Shown here in pieces: positions 31,121-40,453 of a DNA stretch of 64,000 nucleotides. The notes under the pieces were generated by a model. The model made no database searches. It was not told where the DNA came from and saw nothing but the letters and a program-made list of their open reading frames with translations. Origin of the DNA: Hoyosella levis. GTDB lineage: Bacteria > Actinomycetota > Actinomycetes > Mycobacteriales > Mycobacteriaceae. Where the stretch lies: positions 124,001-188,000 of the forward strand of contig NZ_BQYM01000008.1 in NCBI RefSeq assembly GCF_026008515.1, read 5' to 3'. The position numbers and the translations under genes were made by a program. Each line of letters opens with the position of its first letter. Position 1 is the first letter of the stretch.

Positions 31121-33484
31121 TTATGCGTCGATGGTCAGGCTGGCATCCAGCGATCGCGATACGCACGGATACATGATGTCGGTGCGGGCACGCTCTGCTG
31201 GCTGGATGATGTCGTCGCGGTGATCTGGCCGGCCGCGGAGCACCGCGACCTCGCAGCTGCCGCAGAGACCGTTCTCGCAGGATGCTGGCTGGTCCGGCGC
31301 GACAGCGCGCATCGCGTCGAGCATTGAGGTCCCGGCGGGCACCGGCACGGTCATACCGGTTGACTGCATCACGACCTCGAAAGGCTGATCCTCCCCGGAG
31401 CTCTTATCGGAAGGGACGAAGCGCTCGATGTGCACGCTGACGTCCTCGCGAGAGGCCGCGTGCGCGACGGCTGCGTCCATGAGCGAGCTTGGTCCGCAGC
31501 AGTAGATGGCGGCTCCCTCGGGCAGCCCCGCGATCGAGGCGCCGATGTCTGGACGGTCGGCGTGCTCGGCGTCGCTCAGCACGACTCTGCTGCCGTAGCG
31601 GTGGGCAAGCTCGGCGGCGAACGGCATCCGGTCGATGCAGCGGGCGCGGTAGAGCAGGCGCCACGGCTTCGCGAGCGCCTCCGCGGCCTCGATCATCGGC
31701 AGCATCGGCGTGATCCCGATTCCTCCCGCGATGAACAAGTACTCCGAGGCGTCCTCGAGCCCGAAGTTGTTGCGCGGGCCGCCGACCATGATGCTGGAGC
31801 CCTCCGCGAGCTCATGGATCTCGCTAGATCCGCCCCGGCCCTGCGCCTCGCGGAGCACGGCGATGGACACGGACCGCCGATCCTCGCGGGTGCCGCATAG
31901 CGAGTATTGCCGCAGCTTGCCCGACGGGAGATGCAGGTCGATGTGGGCTCCGGGCTCCCACTCGGGCCACTGCTCGCCGTCGGCGCGGACCAGGTCGAGC
32001 ATGATCACCTCGGCGGTGGCCGCTCTGGTCCGAGCGACGAGGGCGCGCATCGTGGCGCTGGCGCCACGCCCGCTACCTCCTGGCCTGGCTGCGCGGGGCG
32101 GCCGGCCCCATGGGCCGTCATCGGGATTCTCGCCCACTGCCATGCCGAGCCCCGGCATGCGCACCGGGAGCGATCCCGCGGCCCGAAGCTCGGCGCGGCT
32201 CAATGCCTCCATCGCTGCGAGCCCGCCGAGCTGGCGGAGGAGCTGGGGACGTGGGCCGGTCTCGCTGAGCGCGGAGGCGGCGGCACGAATGATGCGCGGG
32301 AAGGTGTAGACGCCCTGGGGCTTGATGAGCCGCTGGTGGATGTCCGATAGCTCCGCGCCTCCCACGCCCCGCACCACGGCCGCGAGGATTTCCGGCGGCA
32401 CGGCCGGGATGCGGGTCTCGAGATTGCCGAAGTGGTAGGTGGGCAGGCATTCCTGGTCGCGGGCGCGCTCCCAGGCGCGAGTGGCTCGATCGAGCTTCCT
32501 CGGCTGGTCGAGCACCTCGCTGACGTGCTCGGCCAGCCGTCGCCCCATCCACATCGCATCACGCATGCCCTGGCCAAGGACAGGATCCTTGAAATGCCCG
32601 GCGTCGCCGATCAGCGCCCAGCCCGGACCCGATGATCGCCGGAAATAGGCGTGGGTCCGCGAGGTAGCCCGGATGCGGGAGAGGTTCCGCGCGCCCGCGG
32701 CCCGCGCGGCCAGGGCGGGAAACTCCGATACCTTTCGCGCCCAGTACGCCTCGCCGTCGGCGCGGGCCTCGGCGACCTCGGCCCGGGGGCCCATGAACAG
32801 GATGAGCAGCCGTCCCCGTGGGGTACCGGGAAAGGCGAAAGCGATGGTGTCGCTCGTGCGGCCCTCCCATAGCGTCGTTGCCCAATGCGTGCCGGCGGCC
32901 GGGTCATCCATGTAGCGGAAGACCATGCCGCGACCGTTGCGGGAGCGCCGGTAGGGCTCCCACTCCCCGACCTGGTGCGCGACGAGCGAATCGCGGCCGT
33001 CCGCGCCAACGACGAGGCTGGCCCGGATCTCCTTGGCCTCACCCGTCGGATCCAGGTACTCGAGCCCCACCACACGACCACCGGCATCGCGGATGATGCT
33101 GGTGACGGTGCTCTGCTCGCGGACGTCCGCTCCCGCCTCGCGCGCGGCCTCGATGAACGCGGCGTCCTGATCGATGCGGGGAACGCTGATCCCGTAGTCG
33201 ATGCCGTCGATCTCCTGGAATCGCTCGGTGCGGCTGGCGCCGATGATGTCGAGCTGCAGATGCGTCATGCGGGACGGATCGAGGGCGAGGATGCGCTCGA
33301 GCGCGCCCATGCGCGCCACCTCGGTGACCCCCATGGGGAACAGCACGTGCGTGGACAAGGTGTCGGCGGGGAAGGCCGCCTTGTCGAGCACGACGACCTT
33401 CCTTCCTGCCCTGGCAAGGGGCACGGCCATCGCGGTTCCGGCGCAGCGCGCTCCGACGATAACGACATCCACGGTTTCTGGCAC
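31121..33484 (-). CDS. Fusion of FAD-dependent monooxygenase and phthalate dioxygenase-type reductase
   Basis: 787 residues. Part 1 (about 1-455): p-hydroxybenzoate hydroxylase/geranylgeranyl reductase-like flavoprotein, with the dinucleotide motif VDVVIVGARCAGTAMAVPLA and the second FAD motif ALIGDAGHFKDPVLGQGMRD. Linker about 455-485, rich in Gly/Pro/Arg. Part 2 (about 485-787): FMN/FAD reductase domain (GAHIDLHLPSGKLRQYSLCG), NAD domain (FIAGGIGITPMLPMI), then a plant-type 2Fe-2S ferredoxin with C736-x4-C741-x2-C744-x29-C774. Such reductases normally feed Rieske oxygenases, while the flavin half normally takes NADPH directly, so the fusion is unusual. First gene of an operon with the nitrilase and SRPBCC genes; divergent TetR. 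Confidence 0.85.
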   Translation of the reverse strand: MPETVDVVIVGARCAGTAMAVPLARAGRKVVVLDKAAFPADTLSTHVLFPMGVTEVARMGALERILALDPSRMTHLQLDIIGASRTERFQEIDGIDYGISVPRIDQDAAFIEAAREAGADVREQSTVTSIIRDAGGRVVGLEYLDPTGEAKEIRASLVVGADGRDSLVAHQVGEWEPYRRSRNGRGMVFRYMDDPAAGTHWATTLWEGRTSDTIAFAFPGTPRGRLLILFMGPRAEVAEARADGEAYWARKVSEFPALAARAAGARNLSRIRATSRTHAYFRRSSGPGWALIGDAGHFKDPVLGQGMRDAMWMGRRLAEHVSEVLDQPRKLDRATRAWERARDQECLPTYHFGNLETRIPAVPPEILAAVVRGVGGAELSDIHQRLIKPQGVYTFPRIIRAAASALSETGPRPQLLRQLGGLAAMEALSRAELRAAGSLPVRMPGLGMAVGENPDDGPWGRPPRAARPGGSGRGASATMRALVARTRAATAEVIMLDLVRADGEQWPEWEPGAHIDLHLPSGKLRQYSLCGTREDRRSVSIAVLREAQGRGGSSEIHELAEGSSIMVGGPRNNFGLEDASEYLFIAGGIGITPMLPMIEAAEALAKPWRLLYRARCIDRMPFAAELAHRYGSRVVLSDAEHADRPDIGASIAGLPEGAAIYCCGPSSLMDAAVAHAASREDVSVHIERFVPSDKSSGEDQPFEVVMQSTGMTVPVPAGTSMLDAMRAVAPDQPASCENGLCGSCEVAVLRGRPDHRDDIIQPAERARTDIMYPCVSRSLDASLTIDA

Positions 33485-33524
33485 TAGCTGGACTCCCTCG
33501 AGCGATGAGCAATACTGCCAAATT

Positions 33525-33542
33525 ACACTGATATATCAGCGT
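33525..33542. promoter_or_regulatory. Candidate TetR operator
   Basis: The 12-bp palindrome CTGATATATCAG (33528-33539) extends to an 18-bp inverted repeat with one mismatch. It lies in the AT-rich 88-bp gap between the divergent fusion gene and TetR gene. Confidence 0.62.
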
Positions 33543-33572
33543 TATAAAGGGTTCGTGGTAGAAAATGTTGGA

Positions 33573-34253
33573 ATGGCCAGCCGCCGAACTGATTCGCCGA
33601 TGCACGCGCGCCTCATGGAGAGCGCGGCCCATCTCCTTGCCCTCGAGGGGCCGAGCGGCTTGTCGACCCGCAAGGTAGCCGCTGCCGCGAGGACCTCGAC
33701 GATGACGCTCTACTCTCACTTCGGCTCCATGCCCGAGCTCATCAAGGCGGTGGTCGACGAGGGCTACGCCCGGCTCGCGGACGAGTTCGAGCGCGCGCCC
33801 CGGACCGACGATCCCGTGGCGGACCTCGGCGGGATCTTCGCCGCCTACATCGCTCACGCCCGCGCAAACCCGGACCTCTATGTCGTGATGTTCGGCTCGG
33901 CATCCCTCGGCGGCTACCGCAGCACGCCCGATGACCTGCTGCGCACCGGCCGCTACGCCTACGACTACATCGTCGAGGCCGCGCGCCGCGCGGTGGAGTC
34001 CAGGCGCCTCGATGAGCTTGCCCCGGTAGCGATCGCGGCCCAGATCTGGACCGCGCTGCATGGCTATGTGGTGCTCGAGCTGGCCGGTTACTACACCCCG
34101 CCCGATGCCGGGATACGCAACGTGCTCCGGCCGATGATGCTCAACCTCGTCATCGGGCTCGGCGATGACCGCGACTCCGCCCTGCGGTCCTCCCGTTCCT
34201 GGTTCCCCCGCGACCAGGCGCGCGGGAACCAGGGCACCACGGCAACCCCATGA
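33573..34253 (+). CDS. TetR-family transcriptional regulator
   Basis: 226 residues. The N-terminal helix-turn-helix is LSTRKVAAAARTSTMTLYSH then FGSMPELIKAVV. The C-terminal domain resembles TetR_C proteins with a WHG-like motif (IWTALHGYVVLELAGYY). It probably represses the divergent catabolic operon through the palindrome at 33525-33542. Start uncertain: the ATG at 33573 lacks a good ribosome site; a GTG at 33555 is in frame. Confidence 0.82.
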   Translation: MASRRTDSPMHARLMESAAHLLALEGPSGLSTRKVAAAARTSTMTLYSHFGSMPELIKAVVDEGYARLADEFERAPRTDDPVADLGGIFAAYIAHARANPDLYVVMFGSASLGGYRSTPDDLLRTGRYAYDYIVEAARRAVESRRLDELAPVAIAAQIWTALHGYVVLELAGYYTPPDAGIRNVLRPMMLNLVIGLGDDRDSALRSSRSWFPRDQARGNQGTTATP

Positions 34254-34407
34254 GCGCGCCACCTCCCCGCGCCCGTGCACCGATGCCGCGAGGCCGAGCA
34301 CGCGCGTGCAGCCCTTCCGGCCCGCACCGGTAGACTGGCCCGGAATCCAGATCGTGCGTCCGGCCATCGCGGCGGCCTGATGCCACTTGCCAGCGAAGAG
34401 GAGCTCC

Positions 34408-35706
34408 ATGTCCACTCCCCGTCGTCTGTTTGTCCGTGGTTCCTGGGCAGAAGCCTCGCGTGTCACGGGGATCCTGCGGAAGGAAACCGTCGGTGGCGCG
34501 CTGCTGCTCATCGCCGCGATCACCGCGCTGGTGTGGGCCAACTCGCCGTGGGCCGAGACCTACGATGCGCTGCGCGACTTCAAGATCGGCCCGGAGTCGC
34601 TGCACCTGAACCTCTCGCTGGCGACCTGGGCCGCTGATGGCTTGCTCGCGATCTTCTTCTTCATGGTGGGCCTCGAGCTCAAGCGCGAGTTCGTGCAGGG
34701 CGATCTGCGCGATCCCTCCCGCGCCGCTATCCCCATCGTGGCGGCGATCGGCGGCATGGTCGTCCCGGCCCTGATCTTCGTGGCGTTCAACCTCAATACC
34801 GGCGATGGGGCGCTGCGCGGCTGGGCGATTCCCACCGCGACCGACATTGCCTTCGCCGTGGCGATCCTCGCGGTGATCAGCACCCACCTGCCCTCGGCGC
34901 TGCGGATCTTCCTGCTCACCCTCGCTGTGGTCGATGACCTGCTGGCCATCATCGTCATCGCCGTGTTCTACACCGCTGATCTCAAGATCCTGCCACTGCT
35001 ACTTGCCCTCATACCGCTGGGCATCTTCGCGATCCTGGTGCAGCGCCGCTTCCACAACCTGTTCGTGCTGCTGCCGCTCGGCGCGATCACCTGGGTCCTC
35101 GTCCACGAGTCCGGCATCCACGCCACCATCGCCGGCGTGCTGCTCGGCTTCATGGTCCCCGTGGTGCGCAGCATGAAGAACGGCGGCGAGAGCGCCGGAC
35201 CCGGCATGGCCGAGATCTTCGAGCACATGGTCCGGCCTGTCTCCGCGGGCTTCGCGGTCCCCGTGTTCGCGTTCTTCGCCGCCGGCGTCAACGTCGGCGG
35301 CCTCACTGGGTATGTCGACTCGCTCCAGGACCCGATCGTGGTGGGGATCGTGGCGGGCCTCGTTCTCGGCAAGGCCATCGGCATCCTCGGCACCACATAC
35401 CTGATGTCGAAGTTCACCCACGCCAAGCTCGATGATGACCTGAGCTGGTTCGACGTGCTGGGCGTCTCCCTGCTCGCGGGCATCGGGTTCACCGTGTCGC
35501 TGCTGATCGGCGAGCTCGCCTACGGCCCCGAGTCATTGCGCGACGAGCATGTGAAGGTCGGTGTCCTCACCGGGTCCGTGCTCGCGGCCTTCATCGCCTC
35601 GATCGTCCTGCGGGCGCGCAACCGCGCCTACCGCGCCATCCATACGCTCGAGACGCGCGATGCCAACCGCGACGGCATCCCGGATGTGTACCAGAATCGG
35701 GACTGA
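34408..35706 (+). CDS. nhaA: Na+/H+ antiporter NhaA
   Basis: 432 residues with the twelve-helix NhaA layout. It has [14 protein letters not shown] (ion-site Asp before helix V), [15 protein letters not shown] (the paired Asp of the cation site) and [12 protein letters not shown]. It exports Na+ in exchange for protons. GAAGAGGAG lies just before ATG 34408, so the upstream in-frame ATG at 34387 is not used. A possible -10 element TAGACT is at 34329-34334. The tail ends [17 protein letters not shown], a DxNxDGxxD loop that resembles a calcium-binding turn and is not part of the transporter core. Confidence 0.93.
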   Translation: MSTPRRLFVRGSWAEASRVTGILRKETVGGALLLIAAITALVWANSPWAETYDALRDFKIGPESLHLNLSLATWAADGLLAIFFFMVGLELKREFVQGDLRDPSRAAIPIVAAIGGMVVPALIFVAFNLNTGDGALRGWAIPTATDIAFAVAILAVISTHLPSALRIFLLTLAVVDDLLAIIVIAVFYTADLKILPLLLALIPLGIFAILVQRRFHNLFVLLPLGAITWVLVHESGIHATIAGVLLGFMVPVVRSMKNGGESAGPGMAEIFEHMVRPVSAGFAVPVFAFFAAGVNVGGLTGYVDSLQDPIVVGIVAGLVLGKAIGILGTTYLMSKFTHAKLDDDLSWFDVLGVSLLAGIGFTVSLLIGELAYGPESLRDEHVKVGVLTGSVLAAFIASIVLRARNRAYRAIHTLETRDANRDGIPDVYQNRD

Positions 35707-35715
35707 CAGCCTAGG

Positions 35716-35751
35716 GGCGCGGACTGCCTCGAGGGCAAGGTTTTCCGCGCC
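35716..35751 (+). terminator. Hairpin after nhaA
   Basis: GGCGCGGA (35716-35723) pairs with TCCGCGCC (35744-35751), with inner GCC/GGC pairing, 9 bp after the stop. Confidence 0.65.
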
Positions 35752-35779
35752 TGCCACCCCCGGCGGAACCCCGACGTAC

Positions 35780-35785
35780 TAGCCT
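35780..35785 (+). promoter_or_regulatory. -10 element TAGCCT for murT–gatD
   Basis: TANNNT 7 nt before the ATG at 35793. Confidence 0.5.
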
Positions 35786-35792
35786 CATAGCC

Positions 35793-37082
35793 ATGGCCAA
35801 GGGGAACTCTTCAAGCAGCGAGAGCGGTACGGTCGCGCGGCAACCCATCAGCGCGCGCGGGAAGCTCGCCCTGCGGGCCGCCCGCTCCGCATCGTGGGCC
35901 TCGCGCAAGACCGGGCGCGGCGCGGGCAACATGATCGGCGGCCTGATCGCGCTGAAGATCGACAGGACGATCCTGACGCAGCTCGCCTCGTATCGCGACA
36001 CCGTGCTCGTGACCGGGACGAACGGCAAGTCCACCACCACTCGCATGACTGCCGCCGCGCTCGCCACCCTCGGCGAGGTCGCCACTAACCTGGACGGCGC
36101 CAACATGGATGCGGGCATCGTCGCGGCCTACAACCAGAACCTCGACGCATCGCGCGCCGCCATCGAGGTCGACGAGCTGCACCTCCCCCACGTGGCTGAC
36201 TTCGTGGACCCCAAGGCCATCATCATGCTCAACCTCACCCGCGACCAGCTCGACCGGGTCGGTGAGATCAACATGATCGAGCGGCGCCTGCGCGCGAGCC
36301 TCGAGCGGCACCCTGATGCCGTCGTCATCGCCAACTGCGACGATGTGCTCGTCACCTCCACGGCCTATGACTGCGCGAACGTGATCTGGGTCGCCGCGGG
36401 CAACGCCTGGCTGGGCGACTCGGTGAGCTGCCCCCGCACGGGCGAGCCGATCGCGCGGGACGGCGACCACTGGTACAGCACCGGCGGGGACTTCAAGCGC
36501 CCCGAGCCGGACTGGTGGGTGGACGACACCAGCTTGCACGGGCCCGATGGCCTTGTGCTTCCCATGGAGCTAGCACTGCCGGGGCGGGCAAACCGGGGCA
36601 ATGCCGCGCAGGCCGTGGCCGCATCGGTGGCGATGGGCGTGGACCCGAGCGACGCCGTCATGGCTGTCTCCTCGGTGAGCGAGGTCGCCGGGCGCTACAG
36701 CACCGTGCAGATCGGCTCGCACAACGTGCGCATGCTGCTGGCGAAGAACCCAGCCGGATGGCAGGAAGCGCTATCGATGGTCGATAGCAGCGCCGATGGC
36801 CTTGTCATCGCCGTCAACGGCCAGGTGCCCGATGGCGAGGATCTCTCCTGGCTGTGGGACGTGCGGTTCGAGAGCTTCGAGGGCGTGCAGGTCGTTGCCG
36901 CGGGCGAGCGGGGCACCGATCTCGGGGTGCGCCTCACCTATGCCGACGTCACGCACACCCTGGTGAAGGATCCGCTGGAGGCGATCAAGTCGTGCCCGCC
37001 GGGGCAGGTCGAGGTGCTCGCGAACTACACCGCGTTCCTGGGCCTGAACCGGGCCATCGAGAGGGAGGTTTCCCGTGGCTGA
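35793..37082 (+). CDS. murT: Lipid II isoglutaminyl synthase, Mur-ligase subunit MurT
   Basis: 429 residues. TVLVTGTNGKSTTTRM is the Mur-ligase P-loop, IEVDELHLPHV and LNLTRDQLDRVGEI are central-domain motifs, and a C-terminal MurT-specific domain follows. With GatD it amidates the D-Glu of lipid II to D-isoglutamine. The zinc-ribbon of staphylococcal MurT (four Cys) is reduced here to a single CPRTGEPI motif, so no ribbon is expected. It overlaps gatD by 8 bp. Corresponds to Rv3712. Confidence 0.93.
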   Translation: MAKGNSSSSESGTVARQPISARGKLALRAARSASWASRKTGRGAGNMIGGLIALKIDRTILTQLASYRDTVLVTGTNGKSTTTRMTAAALATLGEVATNLDGANMDAGIVAAYNQNLDASRAAIEVDELHLPHVADFVDPKAIIMLNLTRDQLDRVGEINMIERRLRASLERHPDAVVIANCDDVLVTSTAYDCANVIWVAAGNAWLGDSVSCPRTGEPIARDGDHWYSTGGDFKRPEPDWWVDDTSLHGPDGLVLPMELALPGRANRGNAAQAVAASVAMGVDPSDAVMAVSSVSEVAGRYSTVQIGSHNVRMLLAKNPAGWQEALSMVDSSADGLVIAVNGQVPDGEDLSWLWDVRFESFEGVQVVAAGERGTDLGVRLTYADVTHTLVKDPLEAIKSCPPGQVEVLANYTAFLGLNRAIEREVSRG

Positions 37083-37794
37083 TTCCACCGTGCGCATCGG
37101 CCTCGTGCTGCCCGATGTGATGGGCACCTACGGCGACGGCGGCAACGCGCTCATCCTGCGGCAACGGTTGCGGATGCGCGGGTACGAAGCGGAGATCATC
37201 GAGATCACCCTCAACGATGCGGTGCCCGATTCCCTCGACATGTACACCCTCGGCGGCGCGGAGGACTACGCGCAGCGCCTCGCGACGCGCCACCTCACCC
37301 AGCATCCTGGCCTGCAGCGCGCCGCCGAGCGGGGTGCCCCGGTGCTGGCGATCTGCGCGGCCATCCAGGTGCTCGGCCACTGGTACGAGACCTCGGCGGG
37401 CGAGCGCGTCGACGGCATCAGCATGCTCGACGTCACGACGGTGCCGCAGGAGAAGCGCGCCATCGGCGAGGTCATCACCAACCCGCTCATCGAGGGGCTG
37501 GCCGGGCCGCTGACGGGCTTCGAGAATCATCGCGGCGGCACCACTCTCGGCTCCGACGCCCAGCCGCTCGGCCGGGTCACTGCCGGAATCGGCAATGGGG
37601 TGGGCGATTCCCAGGAGGGAGCGGTGCAGGGCTCGGTCATCGGCACCTACATGCACGGTCCGGCGCTGGCCCGCAACCCGGAGCTCGCGGACCTGATGAT
37701 CCGCCGCGCCCTCGACGTGGAGGTCCTCGAGCCGCTCGACCTGCCCGACGTGGAGCTGCTGCGTCGCGAGCGCCTTGATGCGGGGAGGCGATGA
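37075..37794 (+). CDS. gatD: Lipid II isoglutaminyl synthase, glutaminase subunit GatD
   Basis: 239 residues, CobB/CobQ-like class I amidotransferase. Nucleophile C94 (LAICAAIQVLG) and catalytic H194 (GTYMHGPAL) are present. It releases ammonia from glutamine for MurT. Start GTG 37075 with GGGAGG 6 nt upstream, inside the end of murT, so the two are translationally coupled. Corresponds to Rv3713. Confidence 0.93.
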   Translation: MADSTVRIGLVLPDVMGTYGDGGNALILRQRLRMRGYEAEIIEITLNDAVPDSLDMYTLGGAEDYAQRLATRHLTQHPGLQRAAERGAPVLAICAAIQVLGHWYETSAGERVDGISMLDVTTVPQEKRAIGEVITNPLIEGLAGPLTGFENHRGGTTLGSDAQPLGRVTAGIGNGVGDSQEGAVQGSVIGTYMHGPALARNPELADLMIRRALDVEVLEPLDLPDVELLRRERLDAGRR

Positions 37795-37797
37795 GCC

Positions 37798-38604
37798 ATG
37801 CCCTATATCGAGCAGACCGGTGCTCGCATCCATTTCACCGATAGCGGCGGCGCGGACCTGCCCGTGATCGTTCTCGCGCACGGGTTCTTCATGGACACGA
37901 GCATGTTCGCACCGCAGGTCGAGGCCCTCTCGGACCGCTACCGGGTGGTGTGCATCGATGCGCGCGGCCACGGCGCCACGATGTCGGATGACACGCCCTT
38001 CACCTACTGGGACGCTGCCGATGATGTGCTGGCTGTCCTCGATGAGATCGGGGTGCAGCGCGCGGTGCTCGGCGGGATGTCGCAGGGCGGCTTCACCATG
38101 TTGCGGGCTGCACTGATGGCCCCGGAGCGGGTGACCGGCCTGATCCTGATCAGCACCGAGGCGGGGCCCTGCCCTGACGAGGAGCAGAAGATCTACGGCG
38201 AGACGTTCCTCGTGTGGGACACCATCGGACCGGTAGACGAGCTCACCAGTGCTCTCGCCGGGCAGATCATCGGCGATCCGGAGCTCGAGCCCGCATGGAT
38301 CGCCAAGTGGCGGGATCGCAAGGGCATCCCGATCGCCACGGCGGGCAACTGCCTGCTCTACCGTGATGACATCACCGATCAGGTCCCGTCGATCACCGCG
38401 CCGGCGATCCTCATCCGTGGCCTCGAGGATGTGGCCATCCCGATCGAGCGGGCCCGCTCGCTCATCGACAACCTGCCCGATCTCCGCGAGGTGGTGGAGG
38501 TGCCAGGTGCTGCGCACGCCGTCAACCTCACCCATCCCGAGGTAGTGAACCCGCGCATCGAGGCTTTCCTCGCCAGGCTGTCGACGTCGGGGGCCGCGCG
38601 GTAG
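37798..38604 (+). CDS. Alpha/beta-hydrolase
   Basis: 268 residues. Oxyanion segment AHGFFMD, nucleophile elbow GMSQGG, acid around RGLEDVAIPIE and His in PGAAHAVNLTHP complete a catalytic triad. The family spans esterases, epoxide and C–C hydrolases, so the substrate cannot be assigned. It begins 3 bp after the gatD stop and probably belongs to the murT–gatD transcript, though nothing links it to peptidoglycan. Confidence 0.82.
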   Translation: MPYIEQTGARIHFTDSGGADLPVIVLAHGFFMDTSMFAPQVEALSDRYRVVCIDARGHGATMSDDTPFTYWDAADDVLAVLDEIGVQRAVLGGMSQGGFTMLRAALMAPERVTGLILISTEAGPCPDEEQKIYGETFLVWDTIGPVDELTSALAGQIIGDPELEPAWIAKWRDRKGIPIATAGNCLLYRDDITDQVPSITAPAILIRGLEDVAIPIERARSLIDNLPDLREVVEVPGAAHAVNLTHPEVVNPRIEAFLARLSTSGAAR

Positions 38605-38661
38605 CGGTTGGCTCAGTCAAACCAGCCCGCGCCATCCAGCCCGTGACACCCCATCCAGCCC

Positions 38662-38721
38662 GCGAGTGTGCGATTAGCGACAGGCTCACGCGTTAGACCC
38701 TGTCGTTTTTCGCACACTCGC
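38662..38721. repeat. Family C nested palindrome, likely bidirectional terminator
   Basis: Outer arms GCGAGTGTGCGA (38662-38673) and TCGCACACTCGC (38710-38721) are perfect. Inner arms CGACAGG (38678-38684) and CCTGTCG (38699-38705) are nested within. A T5 run lies at 38706-38710. It is between convergent genes, and only one copy is in the window. Confidence 0.8.
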
Positions 38722-38753
38722 CGTCCCGCCAGCCCGCCGAGGTCGCGAGCCCG

Positions 38754-39347
38754 CTAGCCGGTCACGCGAATGTCGGCCCGGTGCCGCGCGCCGTCGATGG
38801 GGAACCAGCCGTGCTCGAAGCGTTGCCAGCGTTGCAGATGTTCCCGGCATTCCTCGCCATCGCGGCGCACCGCGGCCTCGAGGCGGGCATGGTCGTCGCC
38901 CCAGCCGATCCAGGCGCTAGCGGTGAGCCGTGCGGTGATGCTGCGCCGCGCGCTGGAGACGCCTTCGATGATGAGGACCTCCGGCACGGGCACGGCATGC
39001 CACGGACCTGGGACGGGCGTGCTGTCGATCCATTCGACGGCCTGGTAGCTGCTGCGCTTGCCGTGCGCGAGGGGCGCGAGCACAGCTTCCTCGAGGATCG
39101 GCCACCAGGCGACGGGATTGTCCCAGGTGGCGAAGGCATCGCAGGGGACGATGACGGTGCTAGTGCCCTGCTGCTCCAGCTCGCGCTTCAAGGCTCGCGC
39201 GAACTGGGTCTTTCCTGCACCGGAGGGCCCGTCGATGGCGATCGCGCGCACTGGCCCAAGCCGTGGCGGGCGGCCTAGCGCGAGCTCGATGAGCTCGGCG
39301 ATGGCGCCTGTCGAGGGGCCCATGCGATCGCTGATGGCGCGCTCCAC
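38754..39347 (-). CDS. P-loop nucleoside/uridine kinase-like protein
   Basis: 197 residues. Walker A IDGPSGAGKTQFARAL, then VIVPCDAFATWDNP (substrate Asp after strand 2) and EVLIIEGVSSARR, the arrangement of uridine kinase-like proteins. The natural substrate is unknown. Start GTG 39347 abuts the recR stop, so it is probably the last gene of ybaB–recR–kinase; ATG 39323 is an alternative start. Confidence 0.72.
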   Translation of the reverse strand: MERAISDRMGPSTGAIAELIELALGRPPRLGPVRAIAIDGPSGAGKTQFARALKRELEQQGTSTVIVPCDAFATWDNPVAWWPILEEAVLAPLAHGKRSSYQAVEWIDSTPVPGPWHAVPVPEVLIIEGVSSARRSITARLTASAWIGWGDDHARLEAAVRRDGEECREHLQRWQRFEHGWFPIDGARHRADIRVTG

Positions 39348-39980
39348 CTAGAGGGAGCGGCGGCCAGTGAGCGCGCGACCGAGGGTCAGCTCGTCGGCGA
39401 ACTCGAGGTCGCCGCCCATGGACAGGCCGGTTGCGAGGCGCGTGACGGTGAGGCCGGGGAAGCCGTTGAGCATGCGGTAGAGGTAGGTCGCGGTCGCTTC
39501 GCCCTCGGTGTTGGGGTCGGTGGCGATGATGACCTCGGTGATCTCGGCGGGCTCGTGCGTGACGCCCTCGGGGAGCACCTGCTGCCCGCCGATGCGGCCG
39601 AGCAGCTCACGGATGCGCAGTTGATCGGGCCCCACCCCCGCGAGCGGGTTCAGCGACCCGCCGAGGACGTGGTAGAGACCCTTGAACTCCCGGGTCCGCT
39701 CGATGGCTTGCACGTCCTTGGGCTCCTCGACCACGCAGACGAGCGCGCGATCGCGGCGCGGGTCCGCGCAGATGCGACAGAGCTGCTGCTCGGCGACAGT
39801 GCCGCAGACAGCGCAGAACTGCACGCCGTCGCGGATGCGTTGCAGCGCGCCCTGCAGCCTGCTGATCTCCTCCCGATCAACGGTGAGGAGATGGAACGCG
39901 ATGCGCTGGGCACCCTTGGGGCCAACCCCGGGGAGCTTGCCCAGCTCATCGATCAGGTCCTGGATCGGCCCCTCGTACAC
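39348..39980 (-). CDS. recR: Recombination protein RecR
   Basis: 210 residues. Helix-hairpin-helix ([20 protein letters not shown]), C4 zinc finger C56-x2-C59-x8-C68-x2-C71, and Toprim domain ([10 protein letters not shown]...[17 protein letters not shown]). It loads RecA with RecFO at gaps. GTG start. It lies 18 bp downstream of ybaB, as in most bacteria and in Rv3715c–Rv3716c. Confidence 0.96.
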   Translation of the reverse strand: MYEGPIQDLIDELGKLPGVGPKGAQRIAFHLLTVDREEISRLQGALQRIRDGVQFCAVCGTVAEQQLCRICADPRRDRALVCVVEEPKDVQAIERTREFKGLYHVLGGSLNPLAGVGPDQLRIRELLGRIGGQQVLPEGVTHEPAEITEVIIATDPNTEGEATATYLYRMLNGFPGLTVTRLATGLSMGGDLEFADELTLGRALTGRRSL

Positions 39981-39998
39981 GTGCCCCTCGCCCCGGTA

Positions 39999-40340
39999 TC
40001 AGAAGGGCAGGCCCGGAATGCCGGAGCCGCCCCCCATGCCCTGCGCGAATGGCCCGAGTGTCTCGGCCGCGAGGTTCTGCGACTTTGCGTTCGCATCCTT
40101 GATCGCGCCCATCACGAGATCCTGCAGGGTCTCGACATCGTCCGGGTCCACGACCTTCGGATCGATGGTGAGGTCAACAAGCTCGCCCGTACCGGTGAGC
40201 TTGGCAGTGACGAGACCGCCCCCGGCCTGCCCCTCGACGACTGCGGCGGCGATCTTCTCCTGCGCCTCCATCAGCTGCTGCTGCATCTGCTGCGCCTGCT
40301 GGATGATTGATTGCATGTCAGGCTGGCCGTCAGGCTGCAT
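39999..40340 (-). CDS. ybaB: YbaB/EbfC nucleoid-associated protein
   Basis: 113 residues. N-terminal coiled coil [20 protein letters not shown] followed by the YbaB strands ([19 protein letters not shown]) and a Gly-rich tail. It binds DNA as a tweezer-like dimer. AAGGGAG lies 5 nt before the ATG. In the standard position before recR. In M. tuberculosis an amidase gene (Rv3717) follows on the opposite strand; here the 113-bp gap to the next gene holds no ORF. Confidence 0.93.
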   Translation of the reverse strand: MQPDGQPDMQSIIQQAQQMQQQLMEAQEKIAAAVVEGQAGGGLVTAKLTGTGELVDLTIDPKVVDPDDVETLQDLVMGAIKDANAKSQNLAAETLGPFAQGMGGGSGIPGLPF

Positions 40341-40453
40341 GGGTCTCCCTTTCGATCAGGTGTGCGACGGGCCCCCGTCGCGCGGGACGTGCCCCAGGGT
40401 AGTCGCCCGGGCACGCGCTGGCGCGGGACGCTCCGGAGCGGTGCTCGTGGACG

